In this document: positions 1-9,301 of the stretch, in pieces
Numbering within the stretch: the stretch's first letter is position 1
How the letters are laid out: each line of letters opens with the position of its first letter
Source of the DNA: Mesorhizobium sp. M2A.F.Ca.ET.046.03.2.1
GTDB lineage: Bacteria; Pseudomonadota; Alphaproteobacteria; Rhizobiales; Rhizobiaceae
Length of the DNA: 64,000 bases
Direction: 5' to 3'
Assembly (NCBI RefSeq): GCF_003952425.1
Contig: NZ_CP034449.1
Span: 2,480,001-2,544,000 of the forward strand
Program-made: the position numbers and the translations under genes
The notes under the pieces: generated by a model
Told to the model about the DNA's origin: nothing
Seen by the model: the letters and a program-made list of their open reading frames with translations, nothing else
Database searches by the model: none

Positions 1-681
1 CTGGCGAGCGTCGCGCATTCCGGCACCGGCCCCAATGCAGAGCGGCAGGAGCGCTCGCATGCGCACAGCGTCACCGAGACCATCCAGGGCGGCGTCGCCA
101 TCGTCGCCGATCTCGGCATCGACCAGCTGATCTCCTACCGGATCGAGCCGGACGGCGCGCTGGTGAAGCTCGCGTCGTCGGCGCTCGCGCTCGGCGCCGG
201 GCCGCGCCATGTCGCGCTGCATCCGAACGGCCGCTTCGTCTTCGTCATGAACGAGCTCAACTCGACTGTAATGTCGCTGGCGCTCGAGCCGTCTTCCGGC
301 AGGCTTGAACTCATCGACACCAAGCCGGCGGTTCCCGGAGAGGCTCGCGCGCACAACCACTGCGCCGACATCCAGATTTCGCCCGACGGCCGTTTCCTCT
401 ACGGCTCCAACCGCGGCCATGACAGCGTCGCGATCTTCGCCGTCGATCAGCAGACGGGAAAACTCGAAACGGTGGACTTCACGCCATGCGGCGGCGCGAC
501 GCCGCGCAACCTGGCGCTGACGCCATCCGGCAGGCATCTGTTCTCAGCCAACCAGAACGCCGACCGCATCTCGATCTTCGCCCGCGACGAGGCGAGCGGG
601 CGGCTGACCGACACCGGGCAGGCCATCGAGATCGGAACGCCGATGTGCGTGCGGATCACGCGCGACCCGGTTCAATTCTAG
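1..681 (+). CDS. Lactonase family beta-propeller protein, C-terminal part
   Basis: The frame is open from the first base, so the start lies outside the window; about 226 residues are visible. The product resembles the 6-phosphogluconolactonase/YbhE-type seven-bladed propellers. Repeated blade motifs are visible, such as PRHVALHPNGRFVFVMNE, ADIQISPDGRFLYGSNRG and PRNLALTPSGRHLFSANQ, spaced about 50 residues apart. The family hydrolyses sugar lactones in the cytoplasm; the substrate here cannot be told. The TAG stop is made by the first bases of a palindromic repeat that follows immediately, so the natural C-terminus may have been trimmed or altered by that repeat. Confidence 0.85.
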   Translation: MASVAHSGTGPNAERQERSHAHSVTETIQGGVAIVADLGIDQLISYRIEPDGALVKLASSALALGAGPRHVALHPNGRFVFVMNELNSTVMSLALEPSSGRLELIDTKPAVPGEARAHNHCADIQISPDGRFLYGSNRGHDSVAIFAVDQQTGKLETVDFTPCGGATPRNLALTPSGRHLFSANQNADRISIFARDEASGRLTDTGQAIEIGTPMCVRITRDPVQF

Positions 682-780
682 AGCGCTTCACCGTTTCACG
701 GAAACGGCGAACCGCTCTATCTCCTTGTTTTTACGCAATTCCGGACGGAAAACCGCTCACACTTTTCCTGGAATTGCTCT
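680..780 (+). repeat. Two-hairpin palindromic repeat, family R1, full copy
   Basis: About 101 bp, beginning AGAGC and ending GCTCT. The first half folds on itself (AGAGCG..ACCGTTTC/GAAACGG..CCGCTCT) and the second half forms another hairpin (CAATTCC../..GGAATTG). A nearly identical full copy lies at 3037-3138, and reduced or rearranged copies lie at 8329, 10900 and 27264. All sit between genes or at gene ends. No transposase is present, so it is a non-autonomous or extragenic palindromic element. Confidence 0.85.
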
Positions 781-795
781 AACGGCTGGCGTTGC

Positions 796-1377
796 CTACT
801 GGCTGACCCGGGCGAACGTGCCGGCATAGGTCTGGCCGGCAAGCGCGTAGGTGACGTTGAGCGTTCCTGGCGACGGCATCGTGGCGGTGATGTCGGCGCC
901 GTTCGGCAGGCGCCCGAGCTTCAACGTGTTGCCGGAAATCCTGCCGGATCCGTCGGCGACGCCCGGCTTGTTGTCGGCTAGGTCGCCCCATGCGTAGCTG
1001 ACCGTCACCTGCCCGCCCGAGGACACGGTCAGCACCGCCAGCTTGCCGTCATACATGCCGTTGAGCTGCCCTGTCCAGATGCCGGAGAAGGCGGCGTATC
1101 TCGCCGGAACGCCCTTTCCGGGCGGAACGACCGCGACCGTCTGATCGAGCACCGCCGAATTCGGCAAGGCCGGAGCGGGTGCAGCGGCTGGAGCGGGTTG
1201 CGGGTCAGCAACAGGATGGGAGCCAGCAACAGGCTGTGTGTCTGGAGTCGACTGGCAAGCGACAAGCGCGGCCACACCGCCCAGCATCGGCAAGAGACTG
1301 CTTGATCGCGCAAGCAGTCCGGATCGAACCCGTCCCTGTGCCAGTTTCACACCCAAAACCGGAATTCTCATAAGCAT
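796..1377 (-). CDS. Putative lipoprotein, unknown function
   Basis: 193 residues from the first possible start. A hydrophobic N-terminal stretch ends in a lipobox-like ALVAC at about residue 41, so the mature protein would be lipid-anchored. It is followed by a Pro/Ala-rich linker (residues about 50-75) and a C-terminal domain of about 100 residues with alternating Gly/Thr/Val strands (FSGIWTGQLNG, VTVSYAWGD, LNVTYALAGQTYAGTF) that looks like a small beta barrel. I do not recognise the family. The exact start is uncertain: a Met at residue 31 would leave a very short signal. The gene stands alone, facing the lactonase. Confidence 0.65.
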   Translation of the reverse strand: MLMRIPVLGVKLAQGRVRSGLLARSSSLLPMLGGVAALVACQSTPDTQPVAGSHPVADPQPAPAAAPAPALPNSAVLDQTVAVVPPGKGVPARYAAFSGIWTGQLNGMYDGKLAVLTVSSGGQVTVSYAWGDLADNKPGVADGSGRISGNTLKLGRLPNGADITATMPSPGTLNVTYALAGQTYAGTFARVSQ

Positions 1378-1555
1378 CCCTCTGACAGGAAGCCACTTAG
1401 CCTAGTTGCCGTCGCCGGCATAGGGGTTTCCTCGGGCACTTTCCTTTGTACCCGGGCCAAACAATCGGGCGAGCAGGTCATCGCAGGGACGCCGTGGCCC
1501 AACGGGAATTCATCGCAGGAATGTCAAAGCCAGTTCAAATTTGAGGGCCATCCAT

Positions 1556-1681
1556 CTATTGAGACGGCGCGCCGCCGGGGAGCAGCAGAAAGCCCTGTTC
1601 GCCAGTCGAATACCACAATCCCAGATACAGCAACGCCAACAATATCGCGACGATCACCGCAATCCGGACCAGAACGCGCAT
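1556..1681 (-). CDS. Small single-pass membrane protein, 41 aa
   Basis: A short reading frame of 42 codons. The translation starts MRVLVRIAVIVAILLALLYL and continues with a Trp/Tyr and a Gly/Pro-rich tail ending in GAPSQ. One strong transmembrane helix follows two Arg residues, predicting the N-terminus inside. An AGGTAA sequence lies about 8 bases before the ATG. No family is recognised. Since short hydrophobic frames also arise by chance, the call rests on the RBS and the clean Arg-then-helix design. Confidence 0.45.
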   Translation of the reverse strand: MRVLVRIAVIVAILLALLYLGLWYSTGEQGFLLLPGGAPSQ

Positions 1682-2023
1682 GACGTTGTTACCTGCTGCG
1701 CCGAAACCTTCCCGATTCAATATACCGAAAATGCGGCCGGCAAAATCGTCGAGACCTGCGGTTCCGCCTCAACGGCTCTTATGCCGACCTGCCAACTCTT
1801 TCGCCGGATACGGCCTGCGTCGCTTCCGTCCGGGCAGCTTTTCAAGGGGCGATAGCTCCACTTGCGAGCATTCATCGAGCGCCGTCGGGGGGGCGTGATG
1901 CTGGAACTCCCGCCGACGCCCCACGTTCCCAAGAAACCAGCCGCGATTGCGCTCCACCGATCCGAGCAAAGATCGTTTGTCGATTTTCTTCGAGAAGAAC
2001 GCGATAGAGCAGGGAGTTCCAGC
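1682..2023. other. Non-coding or decayed stretch
   Basis: About 340 bases with no gene I can support. Several overlapping frames stay open on both strands, but none has recognisable motifs or a good ribosome site. It borders a broken PEBP gene, so it may hold decayed sequence. Confidence 0.5.
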
Positions 2024-2474
2024 ATGGCTTTCACGCTTGAGAGCCCAGCCTTTGAAACCGGGCAGACCATTCCCGAGCCCTATGTCCGCAACGGAGGCAA
2101 CTTGTCTCCTCCCCTGTAATGGAAGAACGCGCCGGCCGGGACCAGAAGCTTCCTGCTTGTCGTCGAGGATCCCGATGCGCCGCGCGGCATGTTTCGCCAT
2201 TGGGCAGTCTATGACATCGCCGCCGGGCGGGATCGCCTGCCGGAAGGCACTGCCGGGCCGGAGCGTTTCCGCCAAGGCGTGAACGACCTCGGCAACGCCC
2301 ATTATGACGGTCCCCAGCCGCCAAAAGGGCATGGCGTCCATCACTATCACTTCCGCCTTTCAGCACTCGACGTGGAGACGCTGGAATCCAGCGGAGAAAC
2401 GGCAATGCCGACCTTCTGACCCGTGCGGGACCGCACATGATCGCCACCTTGTCGGCACCTATGAAAGCCGCTGA
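2024..2474 (+). pseudogene. YbhB/YbcL-type (PEBP, Raf kinase inhibitor-like) gene, broken
   Basis: An intact start with a good ribosome site (GGGAG 7 bases upstream) reads MAFTLESPAF and then NGGNLSPPL. It meets an in-frame TAA at 2117-2119 exactly where the family has a variable residue before Trp; a GAA codon would restore it. The same frame then continues with the family hallmarks VVEDPDAP, HWAVYDI and GHHYHF-like HGVHHYHF. Two later frame changes are needed to recover DLLTRAGPHMIAT and the usual ending VGTYESR (stop at 2472-2474). One nonsense change and two frameshifts make this a decayed gene. The family is cytoplasmic or periplasmic and its bacterial role is poorly known. Confidence 0.85.
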
Positions 2475-2536
2475 CGCGCGATCCGAGGCGGCCCGTCGGC
2501 GTTCGATCGTGCCCCGTTCGAACAAGGAGAAAAACA

Positions 2537-3038
2537 ATGCCGGACAAGAAAACCATCGAAAAGGCGCGCAAGGACAAGCGCGAAGGCAAATCGGCAAGCA
2601 CGCAGGCCGGTGAATTCGTTCACGCGGAAATCGACAAAGTCCGCCAAGGCAAGCACGGCGCCCGCTCCACCAAAGCAGGCGATCGCCATCGGCCTTTCGG
2701 AGGCGCGCCGCGCGGGCGTCGACCTGCCGCCGCCCAAAAAACGCGACGTGAAGGAGACCACGCGCAAGAGCGCCAAATATGCCTACGAGGCAGGCCAGGG
2801 CGAACGCAAGCCGAAGCGCCAGCCGAAGGTCTCGAAGGCGGTGTCGAAGGTGCTTGAGGGCGAGCCGAAAAGCACCGCCTCCCGCAAGGCCCTGTCGCGT
2901 CAGGCCAAGAGCGCCGCATCCGGCCGCACGGCCGCAGAGCGGTCCGCTGCGGCCAGGAAAGCCGCGCAGACCAAAGGCGCAGCCGGACGATCAGCGGCTG
3001 CGCGCAAGGCAGCCAGAACCCGCGCGGAGCGCGGTTAG
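2537..3038 (+). pseudogene. DUF6496-type Lys/Ala-rich protein gene with a +1 frameshift
   Basis: An ATG with an AAGGAG site reads MPDKKTIEKARKDKREGKSA and then GEFVHAEIDKVRQGKHGARSTK. At the AAA of 2672-2674 the expected continuation QAIAIGLSEARRAG is in the next frame; one extra A in the run explains it. The second frame runs to 3038 with a histone H1-like tail of repeated AARKAA/TKGAAGR units rich in Lys, Arg and Ala. Such basic proteins of rhizobia are small, probably DNA-associated, and uncharacterised. The frameshift could be a real inactivation, a sequencing error in a homopolymer, or less likely programmed shifting. The terminal TAG is shared with the R1 repeat that follows. Confidence 0.75.
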
Positions 3039-3138
3039 AGCGTTTCACCGTTTCACGGAAACGGCGAACCGCTCTATCTCTTTGTCTTTACGCAATTCCG
3101 AACGGAAAACCGTGTCACACTTTTCCTGGAATTGCTCT
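3037..3138 (+). repeat. Palindromic repeat R1, full copy
   Basis: Nearly identical to 680-780: the same AGAGCG..CCGCTCT first hairpin and CAATTCC..GGAATTG second hairpin, with a few base changes. As in the first copy, its first base belongs to the TAG stop of the preceding gene. Confidence 0.85.
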
Positions 3139-3243
3139 GGCCACATTGCGTCCAGGCCCCCTACGGGCTCGGACGCCGCGCAGACAAGAGCGAACAGCGG
3201 TGACGATTTCTGCCGCCAAGAAATCTGCTCAGGAACGACTGTT

Positions 3244-3319
<76 letters not shown>

Positions 3320-3496
3320 ACTCCCGGCAGTCAGCCGGCGCCGTTTCCGGCGAAGAGATCCGGCGCGGTTGGGAACCGCGCCGTCGTTTAGTGCTGGCGG
3401 CTTCTAGCGCCGCCTTCGGTCAAGATCAAGCCTCGAAAGACCGCTTTTTCGTCACAGGCGAAAATCGCCGGCAAACAATCGCGCCGAGGTCTAAAA

Positions 3497-3895
3497 TCAG
3501 ACCTCGTCCTCGTCATCGCCGACGCCGATCATGTCGGAGACGTCATCGTCCTCTTCTTCTTCGTCGGCAAGGAAGGTATCGTCCTCATCATCGCCGAGAT
3601 CGACGTCGTCATCCTCGTCGTCGCCGAGATCGGGAAGATCGTCGCCGCCGCCCTTGGCTTCCTCGTCGGCGTCCTCGAGCGAGACAACTTCGGCGCCTTC
3701 TTCCTCGTCGCCGTCCACTTCCTTGTCGGCGACTTCCTCATCTTCCTCGAGGGCGGAAATCTTGCCTTCGTCGAAATAAGAGCGCGGATAGCTCTTGCCC
3801 GTATAGGGCGAGACAATCGGATCTTTGTTCAGGTCGTAGAATTTCCGACCCGTTTCGGGGTCGACACGCTTGGTGCCAAGTTCAGCTTTTGCCAC
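3497..3895 (-). CDS. TIGR02300 family protein (FYDLN acid domain)
   Basis: 132 residues from a GTG start with GAGG 6 bases upstream. The open frame continues upstream, but the family begins at this AKAELGTKR. The N-terminal part (VAKAELGTKRVDPETGRKFY, then DLNKDPIVSPYTGKSYPRS) is the conserved FYDLN region. The rest, about 80 residues, is extremely acidic with long Asp/Glu runs. The function is unknown. The protein is widespread in Rhizobiales, where it is typically coded divergently from aroA as here. The acidic tail suggests a disordered region that binds basic partners or metal ions, which is an inference. Confidence 0.92.
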   Translation of the reverse strand: MAKAELGTKRVDPETGRKFYDLNKDPIVSPYTGKSYPRSYFDEGKISALEEDEEVADKEVDGDEEEGAEVVSLEDADEEAKGGGDDLPDLGDDEDDDVDLGDDEDDTFLADEEEEDDDVSDMIGVGDDEDEV

Positions 3896-4008
3896 GTCAG
3901 GCCTCGTCAAAAAAAGAATGGTCCCCTTAACCGCAGTTTTCCGCGCTGTCAAAGCCAAAAGACATGTGCCCGAAACCCGCTTTTCAAAGGCTTGCGCCAA
4001 GGGGATGA

Positions 4009-5448
<1,440 letters not shown>

Positions 5449-5500
5449 CGGCGATGGCAATCGCAAACTTTCGAGATTGGCACCCAACATCCGTCCCGTC

Positions 5501-5666
5501 GTCATCCTGGGGCGGAGCAAGGAGCGAAGCGACGCGGCGCAGACCCCAGGATCCATGCCGTGACGCCAACGCGCTGCAGCGGTGCAGAATTCTGGTCCGT
5601 GGCATTCTTCGGCTGATGTCACGGCATGGATCCCAGGGTCTCCGCTTCGCTTCGCCCTGGGATGAC
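5501..5666. repeat. Long palindromic repeat, family R2
   Basis: About 166 bp. The left arm GTCATCCTGGGGCGGAGCAA..CCAGGATCCATGCCGTGAC is mirrored by GTCACGGCATGGATCCCAGG..CGCCCTGGGATGAC, with a GCAGAATTCTG core. Similar copies lie at 47032, 58031 and 63849 (the last cut by the window edge). It contains no open reading frame with an identifiable product. Confidence 0.85.
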
Positions 5667-5713
5667 GAAGGCGTGAGGGTTTGTCGCCACGCCAACGAAG
5701 CGATGGTCCGCCC

Positions 5714-6364
5714 ATGACCCACACCTTCACCATCGCCATCGACGGACCCGCAGGCGCGGGCAAGGGCACGCTTGCCCGCCGGCTCGCCGACCACTATCGC
5801 CTCAACCTGCTCGACACCGGCCTCACCTATCGCGCGGTCGCCCATAAGCTGCTGGAACTCGGCCTGCCGCTCGACAATGTCTCGGCCGCGGAAACCGCGG
5901 CGCGGCAGGTGGACCTTTCGAACCTCGACCGCGCAGTGCTTTCCGCGCATGCGGTGGGCGAAGCGGCCTCCAAGGTCGCGGTCATTCCCACCGTGCGCCG
6001 CATCCTGGTCGAGAAGCAGCGCGCCTTCGCCAAGGCGCCGCCGGGCGCGGTGCTCGACGGCCGCGACATCGGCACGGTCGTATGCCCCGACGCCGACATC
6101 AAGCTCTATGTCACGGCGAGCGCCGAGGTGCGCGCCAGGCGCCGGCTGGCCGAGATCGAAAGCATGGGCGGCAGCGCCGATTTCGCCACCATACTCGCCG
6201 ACATCGAGCGCCGCGACGAGCGCGACATGGGCAGAGCCTCCTCGCCGTTGAAGCCGGCGGCGGACGCGCACTTGCTTGATACCAGCGAAATGGCTATAGA
6301 AGCCGCGTTTCTGGCGGCGATGGCGGTCGTTGACGATGTCCTTGCCAAGAGAAACAAGGCCTGA
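5714..6364 (+). CDS. cmk: Cytidylate kinase
   Basis: Phosphorylates CMP/dCMP to the diphosphates with ATP in the cytoplasm. The 216 residues carry the P-loop GPAGAGKGT at residues 11-19, the [11 protein letters not shown] nucleotide-binding segment (about 36-46), [16 protein letters not shown] in the CMP-binding region, and the [14 protein letters not shown] lid and arginine cluster near residue 170. The ATG at 5714 is chosen because family members begin just before the Ile-Asp-Gly P-loop strand; the ribosome site is weak. It lies between aroA and rpsA as in many proteobacteria. Confidence 0.96.
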   Translation: MTHTFTIAIDGPAGAGKGTLARRLADHYRLNLLDTGLTYRAVAHKLLELGLPLDNVSAAETAARQVDLSNLDRAVLSAHAVGEAASKVAVIPTVRRILVEKQRAFAKAPPGAVLDGRDIGTVVCPDADIKLYVTASAEVRARRRLAEIESMGGSADFATILADIERRDERDMGRASSPLKPAADAHLLDTSEMAIEAAFLAAMAVVDDVLAKRNKA

Positions 6365-6418
6365 TCGGGCTTTTTCGGTTGCCTTGAGCGGCGAAAATAC
6401 CCATATCGGGCCCGAACC

Positions 6419-6499
6419 AGCCTGCCAGCATTCTTCATGCGCCGGACTTGCCGCTTAGATAGCGGCCAAGGGCTCTTCAGCCCGGAACGCCGGCAGGCT
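6419..6499 (+). promoter_or_regulatory. Candidate structured RNA leader of rpsA
   Basis: In the 196-bp gap before rpsA, an outer stem AGCCTGCC (6419-6426) / GGCAGGCT (6492-6499) encloses three perfect small hairpins: GCAT-tcttc-ATGC (6428-6440), CCGCT-tagat-AGCGG (6451-6465) and GGGCT-cttc-AGCCC (6470-6483). This would form a multi-branched structure about 60 bases upstream of the start codon. Ribosomal protein S1 represses its own translation through a multi-hairpin leader in enterobacteria, so a similar role is possible. The fold was found by eye; no energy or conservation was computed. Confidence 0.45.
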
Positions 6500-6560
6500 C
6501 ACGCAACGCTAACCCACGGCGCCCGCTCCGCGACAAAAGCGGAGCATTCCAGGAGAAACA

Positions 6561-8258
6561 ATGTCAGTAGCTAATCCGTCTCGCGACGATTTCGCGAGCA
6601 TGCTCGAAGAATCATTCACCGCCGGCCATTCCGGCGAGGGCCAGGTTGTCCGGGGCACGATCACCGCGATCGAAAAGGACATGGCCATCATCGATGTCGG
6701 CCTCAAGGTCGAAGGCCGCGTGCCGCTGAAGGAATTCGGCGCCAAGGGCAAGGACTCCTCCCTCAAGGTCGGCGACACCGTCGAGGTCTATGTCGAGCGC
6801 ATCGAGAACGCGCTGGGCGAAGCCATGCTGTCGCGCGAGAAGGCTCGTCGCGAGGAAAGCTGGGTCCGTCTCGAAGAGAAGTTCACCAAGGGTGAGCGCG
6901 TCGAAGGCGTCATCTTCAACCAGGTCAAGGGCGGCTTCACCGTCGACCTCGATGGCGCCGTGGCGTTCCTGCCGCGCAGCCAGGTCGACATCCGCCCGAT
7001 CCGCGACGTCACCCCGCTGATGCACAACCCGCAGCCCTTCGAAATCCTCAAGATGGATCGCCGCCGCGGCAACATCGTGGTGTCGCGCCGCACCGTGCTC
7101 GAGGAGAGCCGCGCCGAACAGCGTTCGGAAATCGTGCAGAACCTCGAGGAAGGCCAGGTGGTCGAAGGCGTGGTCAAGAACATCACCGACTACGGTGCGT
7201 TCGTCGACCTCGGCGGCATCGACGGCCTGCTGCATGTCACCGACATGGCATGGCGCCGCGTCAACCATCCGACCGAGATCCTCAACATCGGCCAGACGGT
7301 CAAGGTGCAGATCATCCGCATCAACCAGGAAACCCACCGCATCTCGCTCGGCATGAAGCAGCTCGAGTCGGATCCGTGGTCGGATATCGGCACCAAGTTC
7401 CCGATCGGCAAGAAGATCAAGGGCACCGTCACCAACATCACCGACTACGGCGCGTTCGTCGAGCTGGAGCCGGGCATCGAGGGCCTCATCCACGTTTCGG
7501 AAATGTCGTGGACGAAGAAGAACGTGCACCCCGGCAAGATCCTGTCGACGACCCAGGAAGTCGACGTGGTCGTGCTCGAGGTCGATCCGGCCAAGCGCCG
7601 CATCTCGCTCGGTCTCAAGCAGACGCTTGAGAACCCGTGGGAAGCCTTCGCGCGCAACCATCCGGTCGGCAGCCAGGTCGAGGGCGAGGTCAAGAACAAG
7701 ACCGAGTTCGGCCTGTTCATCGGCCTGGAAGGCGACGTGGACGGCATGGTGCACCTCTCCGACCTCGACTGGACCCGTCCAGGCGAGCAGGTCATCGAAG
7801 AGTACAATCGCGGCGACATGGTCAAGGCGCAGGTGCTCGACGTCGACATCGAGAAGGAGCGCATCTCGCTCGGCATCAAGCAGCTGGCCCGTGACACGGT
7901 CGGCGAAGCGGCCAACAGCGGCGAGCTGCGCAAGAACGCCGTCGTCACCTGCGAGGTCATCGGTGTGAAGGATGGCGGTCTGGACGTGCGGCTGGTCGAC
8001 AGCGGCATCGAGACTTTCATCAAGCGCTCCGACCTTTCGCGCGACCGCGACGAGCAGCGCCCCGAGCGCTTCACCGTCGGCCAGAAGGTCGACGCCCGCG
8101 TCATCGCCTTCGACAAGAAGACCCGCAAGCTGCAGGTCTCGATCAAGGCGCTGGAAATCGCCGAGGAGAAGGAAGCGGTCGCCCAGTACGGCTCGACCGA
8201 CTCCGGCGCGTCGCTCGGCGACATCCTGGGCGCGGCGCTGAAGAAGCAGGGCAACTAA
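6561..8258 (+). CDS. rpsA: 30S ribosomal protein S1
   Basis: 565 residues, close to the usual 557-570. S1 binds mRNA on the 30S subunit and helps initiation on structured or weak ribosome sites. Six S1 (OB-fold) domains are visible at about residues 30-100, 117-183, 204-272, 289-359, 376-446 and 463-532. Clear repeats include GVVKNITDYGAFVDLGGIDG, GTVTNITDYGAFVELEPGIE and GEVKNKTEFGLFIGLEGDVD, each followed by a RISLG(M/L/I)KQ strand. Start ATG has AGGAG 5-9 bases upstream. A strong terminator follows. The preceding leader may be regulatory. Confidence 0.98.
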   Translation: MSVANPSRDDFASMLEESFTAGHSGEGQVVRGTITAIEKDMAIIDVGLKVEGRVPLKEFGAKGKDSSLKVGDTVEVYVERIENALGEAMLSREKARREESWVRLEEKFTKGERVEGVIFNQVKGGFTVDLDGAVAFLPRSQVDIRPIRDVTPLMHNPQPFEILKMDRRRGNIVVSRRTVLEESRAEQRSEIVQNLEEGQVVEGVVKNITDYGAFVDLGGIDGLLHVTDMAWRRVNHPTEILNIGQTVKVQIIRINQETHRISLGMKQLESDPWSDIGTKFPIGKKIKGTVTNITDYGAFVELEPGIEGLIHVSEMSWTKKNVHPGKILSTTQEVDVVVLEVDPAKRRISLGLKQTLENPWEAFARNHPVGSQVEGEVKNKTEFGLFIGLEGDVDGMVHLSDLDWTRPGEQVIEEYNRGDMVKAQVLDVDIEKERISLGIKQLARDTVGEAANSGELRKNAVVTCEVIGVKDGGLDVRLVDSGIETFIKRSDLSRDRDEQRPERFTVGQKVDARVIAFDKKTRKLQVSIKALEIAEEKEAVAQYGSTDSGASLGDILGAALKKQGN

Positions 8259-8280
8259 GCCCTTTCGCTTCGCGAATAAC

Positions 8281-8317
8281 AAAACCCCGCCGGAGCGATC
8301 CGGCGGGGTTTTCTTTT
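8281..8317 (+). terminator. Rho-independent terminator after rpsA
   Basis: A perfect 14-bp stem AAAACCCCGCCGGA / TCCGGCGGGGTTTT with GCGA loop, running into CTTTTG. Located 22 bases after the rpsA stop. Confidence 0.95.
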
Positions 8318-8328
8318 GTCGGGATATC

Positions 8329-8396
8329 AGAGCAATTCCAGGAAAAGTGTCAGCGGTTTTCCGTCCGGAATTGCGTAAAAAAACAGATAGAGCTCA
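8329..8396 (-). repeat. Palindromic repeat R1, half copy in reverse orientation
   Basis: Begins AGAGCAATTCCAGGAAAAGT and carries the reverse complement of the second hairpin of R1, then CAGATAGAGCT. The last bases contribute the TGA stop of the SDR gene on the minus strand. Confidence 0.8.
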
Positions 8397-9101
8397 GGCC
8401 CTGCCGTAGAGCGGGACCAGCGTGCCGCTCATGGCCTGGTTTGCGGGCGAGGCAAGGTAAGCGATCGCTTCCGCAGCTGCTTCAAGGCTGACCCATTTGG
8501 CGAAATCGGCGTCCGGCATGGCTTCGCGGTTGGCCTGCGTGTCGAGCGTCGAGGGGGCCACGGCGTTGACCAGTATGCCCTTGTGCTTCAACTCCTCGGC
8601 CATCGCCACCGTCATTGCCGCGACCGCGGCCTTGCTCGCAGTATAAGCGACCATGCCCGAACCTTTGCGCGGTTCCAGGCCGGCGCGCGCGGTAACGTTG
8701 ACGATGCGGCCGGCCGTGTCGGACGCCAGCAGCGAGCGCACCGCGGCGCGGCTGCACAGGAAGGTCGTGCGGGCGTTGGTGTCCATCATTTCGGCGAAGG
8801 AGGCCGACTCGATCTTTTCGACCGGCGCCATGGTGAAGCCGCCGGCAAGATGGATCGAGGCCCAGAGCTCGGGCACCTGATGGTAGAAGGCCTCGACCTT
8901 GGCCGAATCCGACAGGTCGACATTGTGCGCCAGATGCACGCTGGCGTGGGCTGCGTAGGGAAAATGCGGCGGGGCCGCCGCGTGGGCATTGGGCACGTGG
9001 CAGATCGCGCCTTGCTCCAGCAATCTGCCGACAACCGCGCCGCCGAGCGCCCCAGTGCCGCCCGTGATCACGACATGCCTGCCGTTAAGCGTTTCCGTCA
9101 T
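8394..9101 (-). CDS. SDR family oxidoreductase
   Basis: 235 residues of a classical short-chain dehydrogenase/reductase. The NAD(P)-binding TGGTGALGG lies at about residues 14-22, the NAG-equivalent is HLAGG at about 84-88, and the active-site YTASK (YxxxK) is near residue 153. The residue usually Ser before it appears as Thr in IVNVTARAG, which is unusual but conservative. The substrate cannot be told. An AGGAG lies about 11 bases before the ATG, a long spacing. The stop codon falls in an R1 repeat. It is on the same strand as the downstream-lying arginine-related genes but separated from them by 200 bp, so a shared role is unproven. Confidence 0.85.
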   Translation of the reverse strand: MTETLNGRHVVITGGTGALGGAVVGRLLEQGAICHVPNAHAAAPPHFPYAAHASVHLAHNVDLSDSAKVEAFYHQVPELWASIHLAGGFTMAPVEKIESASFAEMMDTNARTTFLCSRAAVRSLLASDTAGRIVNVTARAGLEPRKGSGMVAYTASKAAVAAMTVAMAEELKHKGILVNAVAPSTLDTQANREAMPDADFAKWVSLEAAAEAIAYLASPANQAMSGTLVPLYGRA

Positions 9102-9301
9102 ACTTTGAGCGCTCCTGTCATTTTTTTATGATTATATCTCGGGTTATGCCGCCCCAGGCTGGAACGTCGCGCCTTTCGCGCTGTCACTCAATTGAAATAT
9201 CGACATGGCTGGCGCAGCGTCTTTGCATGTGTGGGGGTCGTGGCCGGTGACGACAATTGCCGGCCCGCCGGTACGGTCCGGGCGACGGCCACACCAGCCT
9301 T

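Noticed and set aside
2672..2680. Programmed +1 frameshifting in the DUF6496-type gene
   Set aside because: No slippery stop-codon context or stimulatory stem is visible, and the adjacent gene is also broken; simple mutation or read error is more likely.
5501..5666. R2 palindromes as insertion sequences or integrons
   Set aside because: No transposase, no target duplication seen and the whole element is one palindrome; better described as an extragenic repeat.
6612..8282. A 556-codon frame antisense to rpsA
   Set aside because: A codon-bias shadow of the six S1 domains; no ribosome site or motif.
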